38,510 nucleotides of DNA from Rhizopus sp. PT2906 (GCA_025529335.1 JAMYHX010000417.1:1-38510); one strand, 5' to 3'; shown: positions 8,846 to 22,511, counted from the stretch's first letter. Numbers and translations are program-made. The notes: generated from the letters alone by a model not told the origin.

Positions 8846-11800
8846 TTATTTCCATAATGCATTTACGCGTTTCCTACGTACGATGGGTCCAGAAATTAGA
8901 ATGGCAATACCCAAGCCAAGCATTGTCAGTAATAACTGAACTTTAGAAAAGTCTTCAGAGAGCACATCAAATTGACGACTAGGTGATTGTCTGCTATAAA
9001 ACGTATCAAGCCCATATGAGAATACAAGTGATGTCGATTCCAATAAGGAGGGACTTGTAATGATCGTTTGAATACCAGCAACATCCAAGTCATAGGTTAA
9101 AAAGAAACGCCTCTCATCAGGAATAGGAGCATAGGGGAAGAGCATCTCTTCCATATCTTCTTTCGTAGGCTTGTCTCTAGGTCTTCGAGGATCAAGCAAT
9201 CTCTTGTTGATGCTGACAATTTGATGCGTAGGTAATCCAACTAACAGCAATGATTAATATTCATCAACATCTTACATTGTTATCACTTACAAATAATGGC
9301 TTTGGTAGAAATTCCATTCTTTGTTGTCGTTACTCCCATACAGCTAACAGGATAGGGAAATGCAAACGCAGCAGAGTTAACGTAGGGTTGAATGTTGTCA
9401 AAAGACGAAAAGGTTGTACTGTTTGTTGTATAAGTCTCTTTTTTTCTATTTTCGTACACGCGTCTCTTACCTTTCAATACGTTCATTCTCATGTTTACCT
9501 TCAAAAAGTTCAAGTACAACTGCTTGATATCCTTTTGCTCTAGCATCGTTGCTCCAAAAGTGGTAAACAAACCAATTCTCGGCTTGAATGATGTGGACCT
9601 GGTTTGTAGTAGTATCAACATTGTCATGAGTCGTTTCATATAGAACAGACCCCTTCACGGCATCCAAGATGCGTACTTTGAGTAAGGTTCCCTTCCTGGA
9701 GACCAGAGCAAACATATGGGGGTTAAGATACTTGTAAGCCACATTTCTGTTACCGAGTGCTCGGCCAAGTAAAGCGACTTTATCATAAGCTTGAGGCTTA
9801 CTGGTCGTTATTATCTCTTCTCCCTTGGGAAGGATAAAATTCCAGACAAGATTTGCTTTCAGACTGCCTCGATAGCCTTCTACTACCTTGAAGCCTTGCA
9901 TGCCGGTGTTTGTCTGGTGTGAAAAGTAAAACTTGGGGAGGAATTCAGATCTAAACTTTTCTCGAGCAGCTGTCGTGTCTGGGTAGATAAAGACACGTCC
10001 ACTGCCTGTTTCATAAACTGCCAAAAGATGAGTTCGCTCTTCTGGCTCTTCAATAGGTAAACGCATCACTTTATCAACGTTGATGCCTGTTGTCACTACG
10101 GGTTCAAAGAAATCAGCAGATTCAGGAATGGAAGAGATGTAGTCTTCTCCTGTAAGTGCGTTCAGTCGAATGAAGCCTGTTGCTTCTCCTCCCATGTCAT
10201 CTACAGTTGAGCCAATGGCCACAATGATAGGTGGAAGCTTTACGGTAGCAGCACGAACGACGTGAATCTGACTAAAAGAATAATAAGGCGCGTATCGACT
10301 CCACACAATTTTACCCTTTCTGGATGTATCTTGAGCAATGATCTTTCCAGTCTTAGTAACAGAGATAATCAACTTGCGTAGTCCAAAATTGTCACGGTAC
10401 AGAGTTTCGGGTTGGCTGTTGTTTAACCAACATGATTGGGCCTCCACAATAGAGATCTTGTTATTGTGTTGATCGGCTTCAAGAGCTGAGCCATACATGC
10501 CAGCAAAATGAGAAATGAACCATCCAGGCAATTTACCAAGTCCATGCAAGTGTGTTATAAGGCGACGACGGTAACGACTAAAAGGATTCTCAACAGCTTG
10601 TTCACTCACTGTCTCATCCAATTCATCAGCCATTTGAGTCCACATCTTTTGCTCAGGAAGGTCCAAAAACTCAGAAGCAGCAATGTTGGCCAAGGCTTCT
10701 TCTCGTGACCAGAGTATGGCATGCTCATCAAAGCAAAGCACAGAAGAGCCTTCAGTAGCAATTAAAAGACGGAATGGTTCAAAGCTTAGTATTTTGGCGT
10801 AATTGATATCACCGGTTAAACCAAAGTCATGCTCTATTTTGATTTCCTTGCCTTCGGGTGAAAGATAGACAGTAAATTCATCTGCTCCTGATCTGTAAAT
10901 ACGTGCAGCAGACGCATTGTAAAAATCAATACCGCCAAAGGAGGGCTAGTTTTTTTTTAAAAAAAAAAAAGTTAGATAATTGTTGGTGATGCTTATATGA
11001 TTCGTACGTGTGAACCAAAGTATTTCTTAAATAAAAGTGATTTTCCGTCATTTTCTATATTAACCAAAGCGGATGCAACTTGAGTAGTAGCAAATTCATC
11101 CTCTTCATATTCTGCAGTGATGATAAACGAGTTATATTGACCATGAATGCTGATCTGACTAGCATCAAATTCATCAACCTCGGGAACTGATTTCAAAAGT
11201 TCTTGAATCACCACAGCTTGAATATCTTTGGCATAGATAGGTGTCCACTTTAATAGGCTTCCTTCAATCCAGAATATGTAATCTCCAATATAAGTAATAT
11301 GGCTGAAACTGGAATGGCAATCAATCTGAAGTGTCTTTTCTGTTTCTCCGGTCAATCTATCAATGATATTTATGAAAAAGTAAGGCGCATTACTGCCTTC
11401 CTCTGGTTCTACAACAACGTAGATATGACCCTCCTTCTCTCGAATCTTTAGCTTGTTGCCTTCTTTCCTATGGGGTTGTTAAGCATGAGTATATAGAATA
11501 AACCATCTAGACAATATAGTAAGTTACTCTGGTTTTATCCAACTCCACGCAATATTGCCTCCTTTAGACAGCTTGATGAGCTCATTATTGCCTAAAAGTA
11601 GACTTGTTTCTCCATCTTCAAACAGGATAGGCTCTGCTGCACCAAATTGCTTTTCTTCTGGCAAAACATGCTCCCAAATCAAATGACCGTTTGTTTTATT
11701 CCAAAGTTGAGCGCGTTTAGGGTCAGCCGATGTTGTTAGGATACCTAGGGGATGTATATTATTAAACCCCTTTTATAAAAAGACAGTAATGGTCATACCT

Positions 11801-12126
11801 GCGTCAGAAGTCTTGAGGTTAATTAACTGACTATCAAGGATCTGTCTCCATTCTATAGAACGCGCGTTAATTCAGCCAAGACATGCAAAAAGAAAGAAAA
11901 ACTATTTACCAATAGCTCCTGTATGCTTGTTGATAGATGCAAATACATTTCTATCAGAATAAACTAGGACATGATTATCATCAATACTGAAAGCTTCTCG
12001 AGGATGACCAATCCAGGTATGGTGCCAATCAAATGCACCTGCTTGAGATTCATAAATAGCTTGTGTAGGTATGCTTAAACAAGCTATACCAAATAAAAGT
12101 AACAAAAGACCACGCAAAGTGATCAT
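8846..12126 (-). CDS. EMC1: ER membrane protein complex subunit 1
   Basis: Seven exons: 12126-11910, 11852-11799, 11744-11528, 11467-11008, 10945-9471, 9418-9291, 9240-8846, giving 981 aa, the usual length. It starts with a signal peptide (MITLRGLLLLLFGIACLSIP) and a luminal beta-propeller region (GAFDWHHTWIGHP, GAIEWRQIL, GHLIWEHVLP). The C-terminal conserved domain contains FSSFDNIQPYVNSAAFAFPY, TKNGISTKAIIFGLPTHQI and LLDPRRPRDKPTKEDMEEML. A single transmembrane helix near the end (LLLTMLGLGIAILISG) is followed by basic residues and Trp-Lys. Each splice restores a family motif, for example GAI-EWRQ and AII-FGLP. EMC inserts and stabilises tail-anchored and multipass proteins in the ER membrane, and EMC1 is its largest subunit with most of its mass in the lumen. 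A second, unused-looking donor lies inside exon 5 near its end (GAAG-GTAAAC). Confidence 0.95.
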
Positions 12127-12224
12127 TTTATACATGAAAAGCAAAACAAAAATCACTTATTAGACTTCACTGCAAAAAGTAAATTAATCTTCCGCCATTA
12201 CTTGTTTTATTTGGCCAATCTATT

Positions 12225-13172
12225 TTATCCAAATACACTAAATTCATCCTCGTCCACTAGTGCTGGTTGTCTGTATGCTGCTCTTTGCTGACGCTGTTTT
12301 AGTCTAAGCTGATTATCATTTGCCATCGGGGGTATTCGCTTTAATCCGCAGCCATTGCATACAGACACACACCTAAAGCATCGCTCAAAATGATACCCAC
12401 AAGACCAGCAACTTGCATGAACAGAGATTATTCTCTGACATCTTTCTGTGTAAACATCCTCACTGGGTGTTGGTCTACCATTATTTAATTGCATCTGTAA
12501 GCGACGAATTTGTTGTTCCAATAAACTCAAGTCTCTTTCTATTTCATTTTCTTTCTCATCTTCTGAGATGTATCCACAAATCTTTATATCCAGCTCTACA
12601 TGAGGATGTATTGAAAGTCTGTTCCATGTCTTTTGATATGTGTATAAATGAGGTTCATAGTCCATGTAGTAGTGATAAATGTTTACTCTCTCTATTGGCA
12701 AAGACTTGGGCTTGATGTGTCCAAATTTTAACATTTCTTGTAATAGCTTAATGTCCACCTCTATGTTGGTCGTGTCCTTTCTATTTCTTGCACTCAATAC
12801 TCTTAAATTAGGAAATTTAATGAGCATAATGAGTGGTGATAAATCAGGATCGTCACAGTCATCCATGACAACCTATCATTGTTTGTTATTATTGTGGATA
12901 ATTTGCAAAGTATATCAACAAACCTCTTGAACAAGCTGTCGTAGTCCATTACTATCTCCAAGTTTTCTTAATGAAGAATATGTCCTGCTCAAATCGTTCA
13001 TATTAACATCAAATACAATACGCTTCCATAAATATTTAGAAGAAAGAAACAGGTGCCGCATATGTCGGCAAGTATCCATAAGGCTTGTTCTTGAACATAA
13101 ATCAAGATATTGACTTATATCAGCAATTACATCAAACGGCAATTGAAGTAAATAAGGGGTATTGTTGTGCAT
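12225..13172 (-). CDS. F-box protein with C-terminal cysteine cluster
   Basis: Two exons, 13172-12924 and 12872-12225, around a 51-bp intron (donor GTTTGT) give 298 aa. Residues 11-55 fit an F-box (LPFDVIADISQYLDLCSRTS, followed by CRHMRHLFLSSKYLWKR). The middle has one or two leucine-rich-like segments (FPNLRVLSARN). Residues about 190-213 form a charged coiled coil. Residues 238-258 carry three CxxC pairs (C238/C241, C248/C251, C255/C258), a likely zinc-binding knuckle. By family it would bridge SKP1/Cullin-1 to a substrate for ubiquitination; the substrate is unknown. Its stop lies 98 bp from the EMC1 start on the same strand, and its promoter is squeezed into about 150 bp after the TRS120 stop, including a GA-repeat tract. 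Confidence 0.8.
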
Positions 13173-13324
13173 CTTTATATATTAATGACAAGAATATATA
13201 TATTTAAAAAAGAGAGAGAGAGAGAGGATTCAGCATAGAAAAGTTGTTTCAAAGCATTAATAAGCTTTTCGTGACGGTTGTCAAGGAAAGGGCAACCAAT
13301 CAAAGACGAGCGTAATCTTTGACA

Positions 13325-16300
13325 TTAAGGAGATTCTATTGCATTAAATATGGCCCATTCACTGTCATAATAGATCTTTCTGGTACGCACATCTTCTGCA
13401 TGATAAAGGATTTCAAACTTCCCGCTTGATAAGAAATAGATTGGAAACACATGTGTCACTTGTCCTCCATGAGCAGGTATCTGTAAAGAATCAATAAGAC
13501 AGTTCTCAAATATTCTCCTTGTCTTACCTCTGGTAGAAGGATTTGCTGTGTTCCTTCTATCAGTATATCATCAGATAACTGATACCCTTTAGTACTATCA
13601 CTAAGGCTCTGCACCGGTTGAATCCGCAAGATAAGTTTAATGGCATACCCTATACTATTTATTTACATTTGTTACCCTGTAAATGATTCAACTTACTTAG
13701 TCTATTATGAATAGTGATATTCATTTCTATAGGCTTATTGCATTTGCAGTCGAATAAACATCGACTTTTCCTTTGCGTAGCGTCGCCTTTAACATTTATG
13801 ATAAACTCTATATTCTCTTTCTTGAGCACAGCCATTTGGTTCAGGCCAAGTCCTACAAACGGTCGGATATTAAGAATACCTGTTCTCCCTGTAATATGAC
13901 AGGCCCAGGAACACTTTATACGACTCAAAAGCTCTTCTCTATACCAAAATATCTGTTGACATGTATATAGTTCCTCTTCTGATATCTTGCTCTTTATAAA
14001 TTGCTTATTAGGATCCACTGAGGGGATCGGTCGAGAACAGACTTCTTCGGATAAGAACAGTCGCTTGAAAGGAAGTAAAATTCTACAATTTGTTATATTT
14101 GATCCAAGTTTGCAATGTTTCAATGACTTTTTTTTTTACCTTTTGGTATGTCCAGGTTGAATCGATATATTGAATACACTGTTATTATTATCGTCATCGC
14201 TACTGATAACAAATGACACACTGAAGGATGTTGTCCAAACATTCTTAACATCAATCGCTATCAGACAATAGTCATTTCGAGTCTTGTCTTTCATTTCAAC
14301 ATTGGCGATCAGCTGCACAAATTTCATCGATTCCTCTACCTTTTTCATTCCATTTTCCTCCAAGGTCGAGTCATTGTCGTGTAGACTAGTCATATGCCGG
14401 AGAGATAGTATATCCCAGTTGGATGGTTCCAAATGTTGATAAACTGTTAATAATATGTTTAGGTAAAGGTGACGGGTGTATATAAAGTTGACATTTGTAT
14501 CAACTGTATCCTTTTGTATGTATCCATAATCTATTTGAATACTTCCTCCACAACTAAAGTATATTAGATACATACATTTCTTATCATTATGTCTTTTTTT
14601 CTTACCAGTCTCTTTTACCATATACTTTTATTGTAACTGTCTTGGTTTCGCCAGGAAGCAATAGCACTTCTTCATTTGGATTAAATGATTCTTCAGCGGG
14701 GTTATGCTCCCATGAAAAGACATGCGTCCCTTTTGTATGAAGTTCGTTTTCGTATTGCTCTTCAGGTGATGATTCATGGTTATAAGGTAAAGACTGAATA
14801 GTTGATGATTCTGTAAATGACAGTTTAATGTAATTTACTGGCGTGTTGCCTATATTTTCAACTTCTATGGTCAAATGGGTCCTATATGAAAAAATTTTAT
14901 CAGTATATATACAGAGCCAAATCTCTATCCCATATTTACATTTCTCCTTCGTAGAGCATCATTGCGTTATGAAGCAAAGACGTATTCTTAATTTTTAAAA
15001 GCGGTTGTTCATCAACAACTGTGAAGGTATGAAAGATATGTTGCTCAGATTCTCCAGATAACTCTGATGTATCTCTTTTCCATGAGTACGATTGTCATGT
15101 ATTACTTTGTTATAATTACCTCTCGTTCTTTTACATTTAACTGCATCAAGACCACTAGATTGATAAATAAGAAAAGGATGAGTGATATCAGTATGTATTT
15201 GTCGTTAAACATTACCATTTCTTGATCTTTATAATACCATTATTGCTAAAAGCAGTATTCCCTAATTCAACCAAAAATTCTTGCTCCAGAAATCCTACGA
15301 TTTGAACCTTACAGCCTTTAACAATCAGTGTACCTGTTTCTTCAGGTATGCCGGCCAAAAGAATACTGGTTGTTGTATTTGCTGGTATGCTGATGGCGCT
15401 AGGAATACCCTGAAAGGCAACTCCTGATGTACTATAATAGTTAGTCTAAGCGACTGTATCAAATAATAATGCACAGCTAAAAGTACCTTAGTACAATGCT
15501 TCGAAGTTCCAAATCAAATCCAAAGGGATTAAACAACACAACTTTAAATTCACACAGCTCGTTTTTTATCAAGTTGACTTTATGCTAATGAAGCATCAAC
15601 ATAATGCCCTGTTTTCTTTTTTTTTTTCTTTTTGCAAGACATACCTCTGTAGTTTTTTTGTGAGTAAACGGGTTGTATATAAATGGATCCGCAAAATCAC
15701 GTTCCCCTGCTTGTTGATTAAAAGTATCATGTTGTACAACATGAGTATGAAGGGCTCTTCTTGCAATAGGCTTCTTGGGTTCTATACTCGACACAATATT
15801 CACTCCCCAGTAGCTAATCATGATATCAGATGATGCCTTCTTTTTGGTTGTGCTCGTAACCATAGTCTGAATACTTGTTGCAAGTCGGATCTGATCAGGC
15901 TTTGAAATGTGCTGATAAAAGTTTTTCAATAATATGGCTGTATAGTACATTTGAGATTGACTGTCGAGCAAGATCTCGGACATGTTGATGCATTGCTTCA
16001 AGATATTGACCTGAAGCTGTGGCCAGCCGCATACTAACTGGTCTTTAAATGCTGATGTTCTTCCTCGTATACTGTTACTAGACGGTGGTTTTTCACCTTT
16101 CTGTAATGCTTCACCTACGCCATATGTCTCACAGACCTGCTTTAATATATTCATAATACCCGTGTCGTGCATGATGCCTCCTTTAAGCAAGCGTGTTCTT
16201 CGATGCTGCATGATGAAAGGTATCATACGATTAACACTATCATACATTAACCATGCTGCTTTTCGCTGATACCCAATACATTTGTGAAGGGTTGCCATCG

Positions 16301-17856
16301 ACATGGTGATATGGATCTAAAAATAGGTTTCAATAAGAGGGGGGGATCTTGCGATGGATATCTGTTTTTAAGGCTTTACTTGATCTAACTGTGCCATTTC
16401 ACTGATATTGGCTTCCCAAGTCTTTGTAATCCACTGACCGATGCTGTGCCTAGAAACACCTCCTACAACTGATGGCCATCTTTTCCAAACCTCGGTGGGA
16501 TCCGTGTTCCACAGCTTTTGTTGGATGAGCAGCGACAATGTTTGTTCGTTCCAACCAAGATTAAGATAACAAGTAGCAAGAAATCTTGCAATACGTAAAC
16601 AGCATTCTGCATATACTAGACTTGGTAATCCTGCTGAGAGACGTATATGAGCATAATTTGTTATGGCCACTCGATACTGTTCAGAAACAAAGGTAATAGT
16701 CGACACATCATCACGATTTTGCTCTTCTGATTCGTAACGTGCCCTTGATGTTATATGCTACTGTCTTTCAGCTAGCTTTTCTTTTAAATGATGATGGAAC
16801 TTACACCAGCATCCATTTGAACGTATTCGAGCAGTATTGTCGCACAAACGCGACCTTCAGCAGCACTGGCTAGCCATAGATAATCATCCGTCATCTTTGC
16901 CATGTCAATGGCTTGTTCAAAACTATAAGCGGATATGAATATACATAAATAGACTCATTCGGCATTACTTACTGATGAATTGCATCAGGTAATTGGCCGG
17001 CAAGCAAGTAAAAGTCTGCAAGCAGTTTTCTGATCCGCCCAGGTGTCCTTTTCCGTAAATTCTCTGTCATCGAAACAGAATTCCGCCGCTGTAAATATTT
17101 TGAGCGAGCAGACAGTTGACTAAATGCAGGTGTTTCGATGATCTCAAGGCTTTGGATACGATTTGCCTACAACAATCAGTGTTATATAACTGGTTACTTC
17201 TTTTGTGATCCCCCTCTTACAATGACTGAGAATTCAGCAAGTACTTCATTAGCAAAATCGTTCATCATGGTACTCATATAGAATACCATATTACCCACAT
17301 TAGGTATCATGATCAGTCCCTTGGCATTATCTGCTTGGTTTTCTATAGGATCAAATGCAAAACACCTCGTTACGGGTGCAGCTATTGTCTGTGCCATTTT
17401 CATGAATTGATCGTACCCTTCATTTAGATCTTTCCACTCTTGACAATCCATAATACCAATGACCTGTAAGGAATACGTATTAATATGTGCTTTTTTTTTC
17501 TCTATATTTCTGCATTATTGTTTATGTACTCCGAACAGACGACGGCACGGTTGAAAGTCTTGTAATTCAACATGATCATTGGTGACATGTGTAAGAAATT
17601 CGAAATGAAGTTGACCTTCTGGAAACACTTGGCTGTTGAACTTATCTTTTTAAGGAATGAGGATAGGTTATTTATCAAGACTTGATAAATATGCAAACAT
17701 ACCGTTCAAGTTGGGGGTAACATCTCCAAGTCGTATCGTGTGCAACGATTGAATTAGCTGAACATATTTTTTAAAAGTGGATCTTTTAATAGGAAACACT
17801 GGTACTAACAATACGCGTATCCTACAAAGACAAGTGATATCAACCGCTATATCCAT
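13325..17856 (-). CDS. TRS120: TRAPP II complex subunit Trs120 / TRAPPC9
   Basis: Sixteen exons give 1236 aa: 17856-17703, 17645-17530, 17463-17221, 17166-16973, 16922-16805, 16757-16380, 16316-15645, 15584-15487, 15431-15216, 15154-15120, 15072-14940, 14881-14606, 14553-14140, 14082-13697, 13649-13528, 13480-13325. Introns are 47-66 bp. The N-terminus is typical of the family (RIRVLLVPVFPIKRSTFKKY, IRLGDVTPN, then RRLFGVIGIMD). The middle is alpha-helical (DFYLLAGQLPDAIHHFEQAI, AECCLRIARFLATCYLN). The C-terminal half is a series of beta-sandwich segments (LFNPFGFDLELRSIVL, IPAHGGQVTHVFPIYFL). TRAPP II is the exchange factor for Rab11/Ypt31 at the late Golgi. Exon 10 is only 35 nt. The acceptor of the intron at 15119-15073 (AAAAGAG) is poor and is the least certain junction; length modulo three is consistent throughout. 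The total is close to yeast Trs120. Confidence 0.93.
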
Positions 17857-17956
17857 CTTTTTTTTATAAAGAAAAGAAAGAAAAAGATGATATCAGAAAA
17901 AGGAGAAAAAAAAAAGCTATGCATAAATAAACAAATATCGTGAAACGTCACGCAGG

Positions 17957-19678
17957 TCATCGATCAAGACGTTTATTCTGACCATGTTGATCTAGTGAAT
18001 TTGAAAAAGTGGCGCTTAGTGCAGCAGCCACTGTAGCAGTAATTCCAATGGTTGCATAGGTCAATTGCTGCTGTTGTTGATTTATAAATAATTTTGATAA
18101 TGACTTTTTTAAGCTATGTTCAAAGGGTCCTCGTAAGAATATATACAACATCAACCAATAAATAGCGCCTTTGTATGCAAATGATAACCTGAATAATTTT
18201 CGTGTCAATCGGATCAGTCTTTGTTCAGCTCGTATCACTTGGTGTTTTAGTGGTGATGCAACATACATGCTTTGAGGGTGATCATTTGGCAGCATGTGAG
18301 GGAAGTGTATTGTCCTGACATCATGTAGCTCTGAATCGTCCAGTAAGCCATCTTGCTCTAGCAGTAATTGGTTGAGCCTGTCTACGAGTTCATCATTAAA
18401 TGTATTATTAGCTGGTATTCTGGAATTAGGATTAAAAAAGGATGATAGAAAGGTATTGTCGCCCATGTGGAAGCTGTTCAAAAAGTATCTCGGTTCTGAT
18501 GTACGCACGGTTTGTAGCTGTCTATTGTATGAATCAATAGGTGTAAGTGATCCAGGTGTAGCATATATGCTTGATGGCACTGATGCAATGGTTGAATTGA
18601 TAAATGGTGAAGGTTGGTATGTCTGTAAATATTCCGGTGCATCAAAGAACATGCTGCTATCGGTTGATGAAAGCGATGTACTTCGCGATATACGGTTAGT
18701 AACCTGGTATGTCTTAAATCGATTTTCTGTAGCATATGACTGGAGAATCTTGTCGGTTGCTAGACTCCAGATGTAGTCATCATTTCCTCCCAAAACTATG
18801 AATAATGTGAGTACTATAGATCCTATGATGTCTATATATGTATATTACCTCGTAGGAGATTTCTTTCGTCTATTATTTCTTTTAATTCCTGATTTGAAAC
18901 AAAATTGACTCTCGCTTTGGCATTTTCACTCAATACAAGCTTCACAACCTGCCAAATGCCTTGATACATCCATCCAAAGTTAACAACATAGACTGATCCT
19001 ATAAATCCTGGAAATCGAGCATTTGTAATATTCTTTATTACTTGTACCAGGCCTGTATCCACTGGCACGAAAGGAGCTTTAGCAATGTCAACAATGATCG
19101 ATATCTGTGATATTAATGTCGGTACTGATCCATTCTTTTCATTTTCTCTTGTTTTATCCCTTGTAATCTGTCTTGCAATTTCTAGCACTAAGCAAGCAAA
19201 TGGCTGGATAAGATCTGACATACTCTTTGCCTTGTCTACAAATTTCGGAAAATGACGCATCTGAACAACCGCTACAGGTCGACCGATCAAGTCCTGTTTA
19301 TGGAAAAAGACGAATCCGTTTTCAAAAAATTCTGGAACTACTGAAGTATACGTCATACGACCAATCCTATTTTCTGCTCTCCATCGTATCGTATCCAGTA
19401 ATCTCTCTATAGTTTCCTCTATTGAAAAGTCTGTGTCCTTCAAGAATCGAAATATTGTCACTGTTTATAAGTTATTATACATATTTTAATGCAATAATGA
19501 TGATGTAATTACCTTTATCATCAACAAAATCAATTGCGTCTGACATATCAGTGTCATCGTCAAATCCTAGTAGTTCAATATCCTTTCGTAGTCGTCGTTG
19601 TACATTCTCTATAAGTTCTCGGTAATTTGAATATTCATCATCAAGTAAAATAATATTTTGTTTTGCAATAGTAAGCAT
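17957..19678 (-). CDS. Sec14-like CRAL-TRIO lipid-transfer protein with C-terminal membrane segments
   Basis: Three exons, 19678-19513, 19460-18849 and 18795-17957 (introns 52 and 53 bp), give 538 aa. Residues about 50-85 match a CRAL-TRIO N domain (IFRFLKDTDFSIEETIERLL). Residues about 95-270 are the CRAL-TRIO lipid-binding domain: VPEFFENGFVFFHKQDLIGR, SIIVDIAKAP, NITNARFPGFIGSVYVVNFG, and the closing LRVLGGNDDY, which is formed only by splicing. After it comes a Ser/Thr/Pro-rich linker and, near the end, two hydrophobic segments (AIYWLMLYIFLRG and LTYATIGITATVAAALSATF) separated by a polyglutamine run. It probably moves phosphatidylinositol or another lipid while held on a membrane. The gene lies just downstream (in transcription) of the shared promoter with NOC3. 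Confidence 0.9.
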
Positions 19679-19934
19679 CGAAAAAAAAAAAATAGAGAAA
19701 AAAAAAGCCCTTCCCCCCAAACCTACCCCACTCTTGTAAACTCCCAAAAGCACAAAAAGGATTACCTTTTTTGTAAATAATCAACAGTCACATAAACAGT
19801 CCTAATGGTGAAGCTCGTTTGTCTGTCCTAAAAAATGCTCCTGTGACTTTGTAACTGAAAATAAATTTTTATTGGTCGATTTGAATAAAAAAAAAGAGAG
19901 AAAAGCAAAAGTCTTTTTTTTTTTAAACTTTGAC
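19679..19934. promoter_or_regulatory. Divergent promoter between the CRAL-TRIO gene and NOC3
   Basis: The 256 bp between the two start codons hold poly-A and poly-T tracts next to both ATGs and an AAATAAATTTTTATT block at 19860-19874 that is only loosely like the rRNA-processing element seen upstream of yeast ribosome-biogenesis genes. No clear TATA box or PAC motif. No gene is present. Confidence 0.5.
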
Positions 19935-22511
19935 ATGCCAACAAAGAAGGGAAACAGTAAACCAGCAAAAACTGCTAAAAAGCCAAAACAAACAAATGGA
20001 AAAAAGAAGTCAAAAGTAGTCAACAAAGATAACGAGTGTAATAATAATAATAATACTGAATTTATGCTGTTAGGATAAAGTAAAGGAATTTGTTGCAGTA
20101 CCTGAAAAAGACGATTATGAGATCTCTGACGAAGATCTTGAATTCTTTGCAGAAAATAAAGGGTTTACATCATTTTTGTCGAATTTAGATGCAAAAGAGC
20201 TAACAAGGTACATACATGAAAAAGGAGCGATCTTGACATTGACTAAACAGATCAATACAGAAATACAGTCAAGAAACCAAAAGCACCTGTCAAAAAGCCA
20301 GCTGTAAAGCAGCAGCAAACAGGACTTGAATCATCTGATGAAGAATCCTTGGATAACTTTGAAGAACCAGATTCTGATGAAGAATTGGATAATTTTGAAG
20401 AGCCAAACTCAGATAACGAACAGGTGTCAGATGTTGAACAGGAATTAGAAGACATGAGTGAAGAAAAGATGAGTGAAATGCTGGATTTGAGTAGCAAAAA
20501 GAAAAAGGCTGCAACCAAACATGATTCAGATGAAGAGATGGATTATGAGACAAAGCCTAGAAAGATCGCAGATGAATGGGCAGGGCGTGCAAAGAGTACA
20601 AAGCTGCCTATTAAATTACCTGGTGGTAAAATTATTCAAGCAGAGAAGGAAGAAATTGAGGAGAAAGATGAGGGTGAAGAGAAAGATGAGGATGAGGAAA
20701 TGGAAGAGGTTGAAAATGATCAAGAAGATAATGTGGAAGAAGAAGAAGAGGAAGAAGAAGAAAAAGAAGAAGAGGTTAAAGTAAGTAAGAAGCAACACTT
20801 GATCAACAAGAAAGAAGAATTAGCAACCATTGCAACCAATCTTCAAGAAGATCCTGAAGAACATATTGGAGAACTAAAAACACTGCGTTCTATCTATCGA
20901 GATGACAACCCAATTGTGAAAAAATTGGCTTTACTTACTCAACTAGCAGTCTATAAAGATATTATACCTGGATATCGTATTCGTCCATTGACAGAAGCTG
21001 AAGAAGAACAAAAAGTGTCAAAAGATGTTAAAAAGCTGAGAGAATACGAAAAGTCTTTGCTTACGAATTATGAACAATATCTCAAGGATTTGACAGTGCT
21101 GACGAGCAAGAAGAAAGCAGAGGAAGACCCAGCCTTATCATTGGTGGCGATTAAATGTCTATGTGAACTACTGGTCAGCAAGACCCACTTTAACTTTCGT
21201 TTAGAAATCATGGTTTCTCTCGTAACTCACATGAGTACTGTTCAATGGAATGAAGGAGCTGAACTATGTCGAAAGGCATTGATTGAAGTGTTTGAAAATG
21301 ATGAATCAGGCAAATATTCACTTGATGCTGTCAAAATGATCACACGTATGGTGAAATCCAAGAGTTATATTGTGTCAGAAAATGCCATCAATTTGTTTTT
21401 ACATCTTCGATTAAAGGACGAGATGGTTCCTGAAGCAAGTAAAAAGAATGATGACGAAGTTGTAGGCAAAAAGAGAAAGAATAAGGACAAACCATTCTTA
21501 ACGAAGAAGGCAAAGAAGGCATTAAAAGAGACAAAGGAAATTGAAAAGGAGTTTAGAGAAGCTGAAGCAGTTGTCAGTAAAGAAGAAAAAGAAAAGAACG
21601 TAAGTCATACAGCCTGTTTATGTTTCTATAACTCATCACCTTTTCTTTTGGTAGCATTCAGAGACACTGAAATTAATATTCGCCTTTTATTTCAGAATAT
21701 TGAAAAAGCAAGCGACTTCACCTCTTTTACCTGCAGTTTTGGAAGGTCTCTCCATGTTTGCGCATTTGATTAATGTAGACATGTTTGATGATTTACTGAA
21801 CGTACTTCGTGATGTTATGCGATCATTCGAAGATACCAATGCTATTTCACGTACAAGCTCAGGAACGAGAAAGAGATTATTGTGTATCATTACTGCATTT
21901 GAATTACTATCTGGACAAGGAGAAATGGTTACATATGACTTGAAAGAATTTTACACAGAGATATACAATATTTTATTTAAAGCAACTTATCACACAGCTA
22001 TTGAGGAAAAGCCTGAAAGTCAAGATATGACAGAGAGTGAAATGATTGTGAAAGGACTTGAGTTGATGTTTTTAAAGAAGAGACAAATTCCAATTGACCG
22101 ATTAGGAGCATTTATCAAACGATTTGCACTAGTGGCATTGAATATGCCAACCAAGACAGTGTTGCAATGTCTTCACTTGATACATAAACTTGTACAGGTA
22201 ATTCAATACTTCTTTATATACAATGACAGTATAACAAACATTTGTATCATCATTATAGAAAGACCACCGTTTAGACGCATTATTACAATCTGAAGACAGA
22301 GCATCAAATGGTGTCTATGCACCATTGTTGAATGACCCTGAGCTTTGTAATCCATTTGGAACTAGTTTATATGAACTCTTCCTTTATCAGGTAAAAAAAA
22401 AAAAAAAAAGAAAAGAAAAGAGTCATAAAGAGACTAATGAAAAATCTCCAGAACCACTATGATCCAAATGTTAGACGTATTGCGAAAGAATTACAGCAAA
22501 CAAGTCGTTAA
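19935..22511 (+). CDS. NOC3: Nucleolar complex protein 3
   Basis: Six exons: 19935-20015, 20074-20207, 20261-21599, 21655-22197, 22259-22390, 22452-22511, giving 762 aa. The N-terminus is very lysine-rich (nuclear/nucleolar targeting). Acidic segments follow: repeats of DNFEEP around residues 100-120 and an almost pure Glu/Lys run at about 200-240. The conserved NOC3 domain includes LKTLRSIYRDDNPIVKKLAL and KDIIPGYRIRPLTEAEEEQK. The CBF/Noc domain includes SETLKLIFAFYFRILKKQ, SPLLPAVLEGL, APLLNDPELCNPFGTSLYEL and the closing NHYDPNVRRIAKEL. The first intron was placed at AAA|GTAGTC because later GT sites give a stop; the fourth exon start (CATTCAGAG) is set by the family motif ETLKL. With Noc2, Noc3 escorts pre-60S particles, and in yeast it also acts in replication licensing. 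Strand and spacing show no link to neighbours beyond the shared promoter. Confidence 0.95.

Noticed and set aside
18372..18776. A 134-codon plus-strand frame inside the CRAL-TRIO gene's last exon.
   Set aside because: Shadow of the minus-strand exon, with no recognisable domain.
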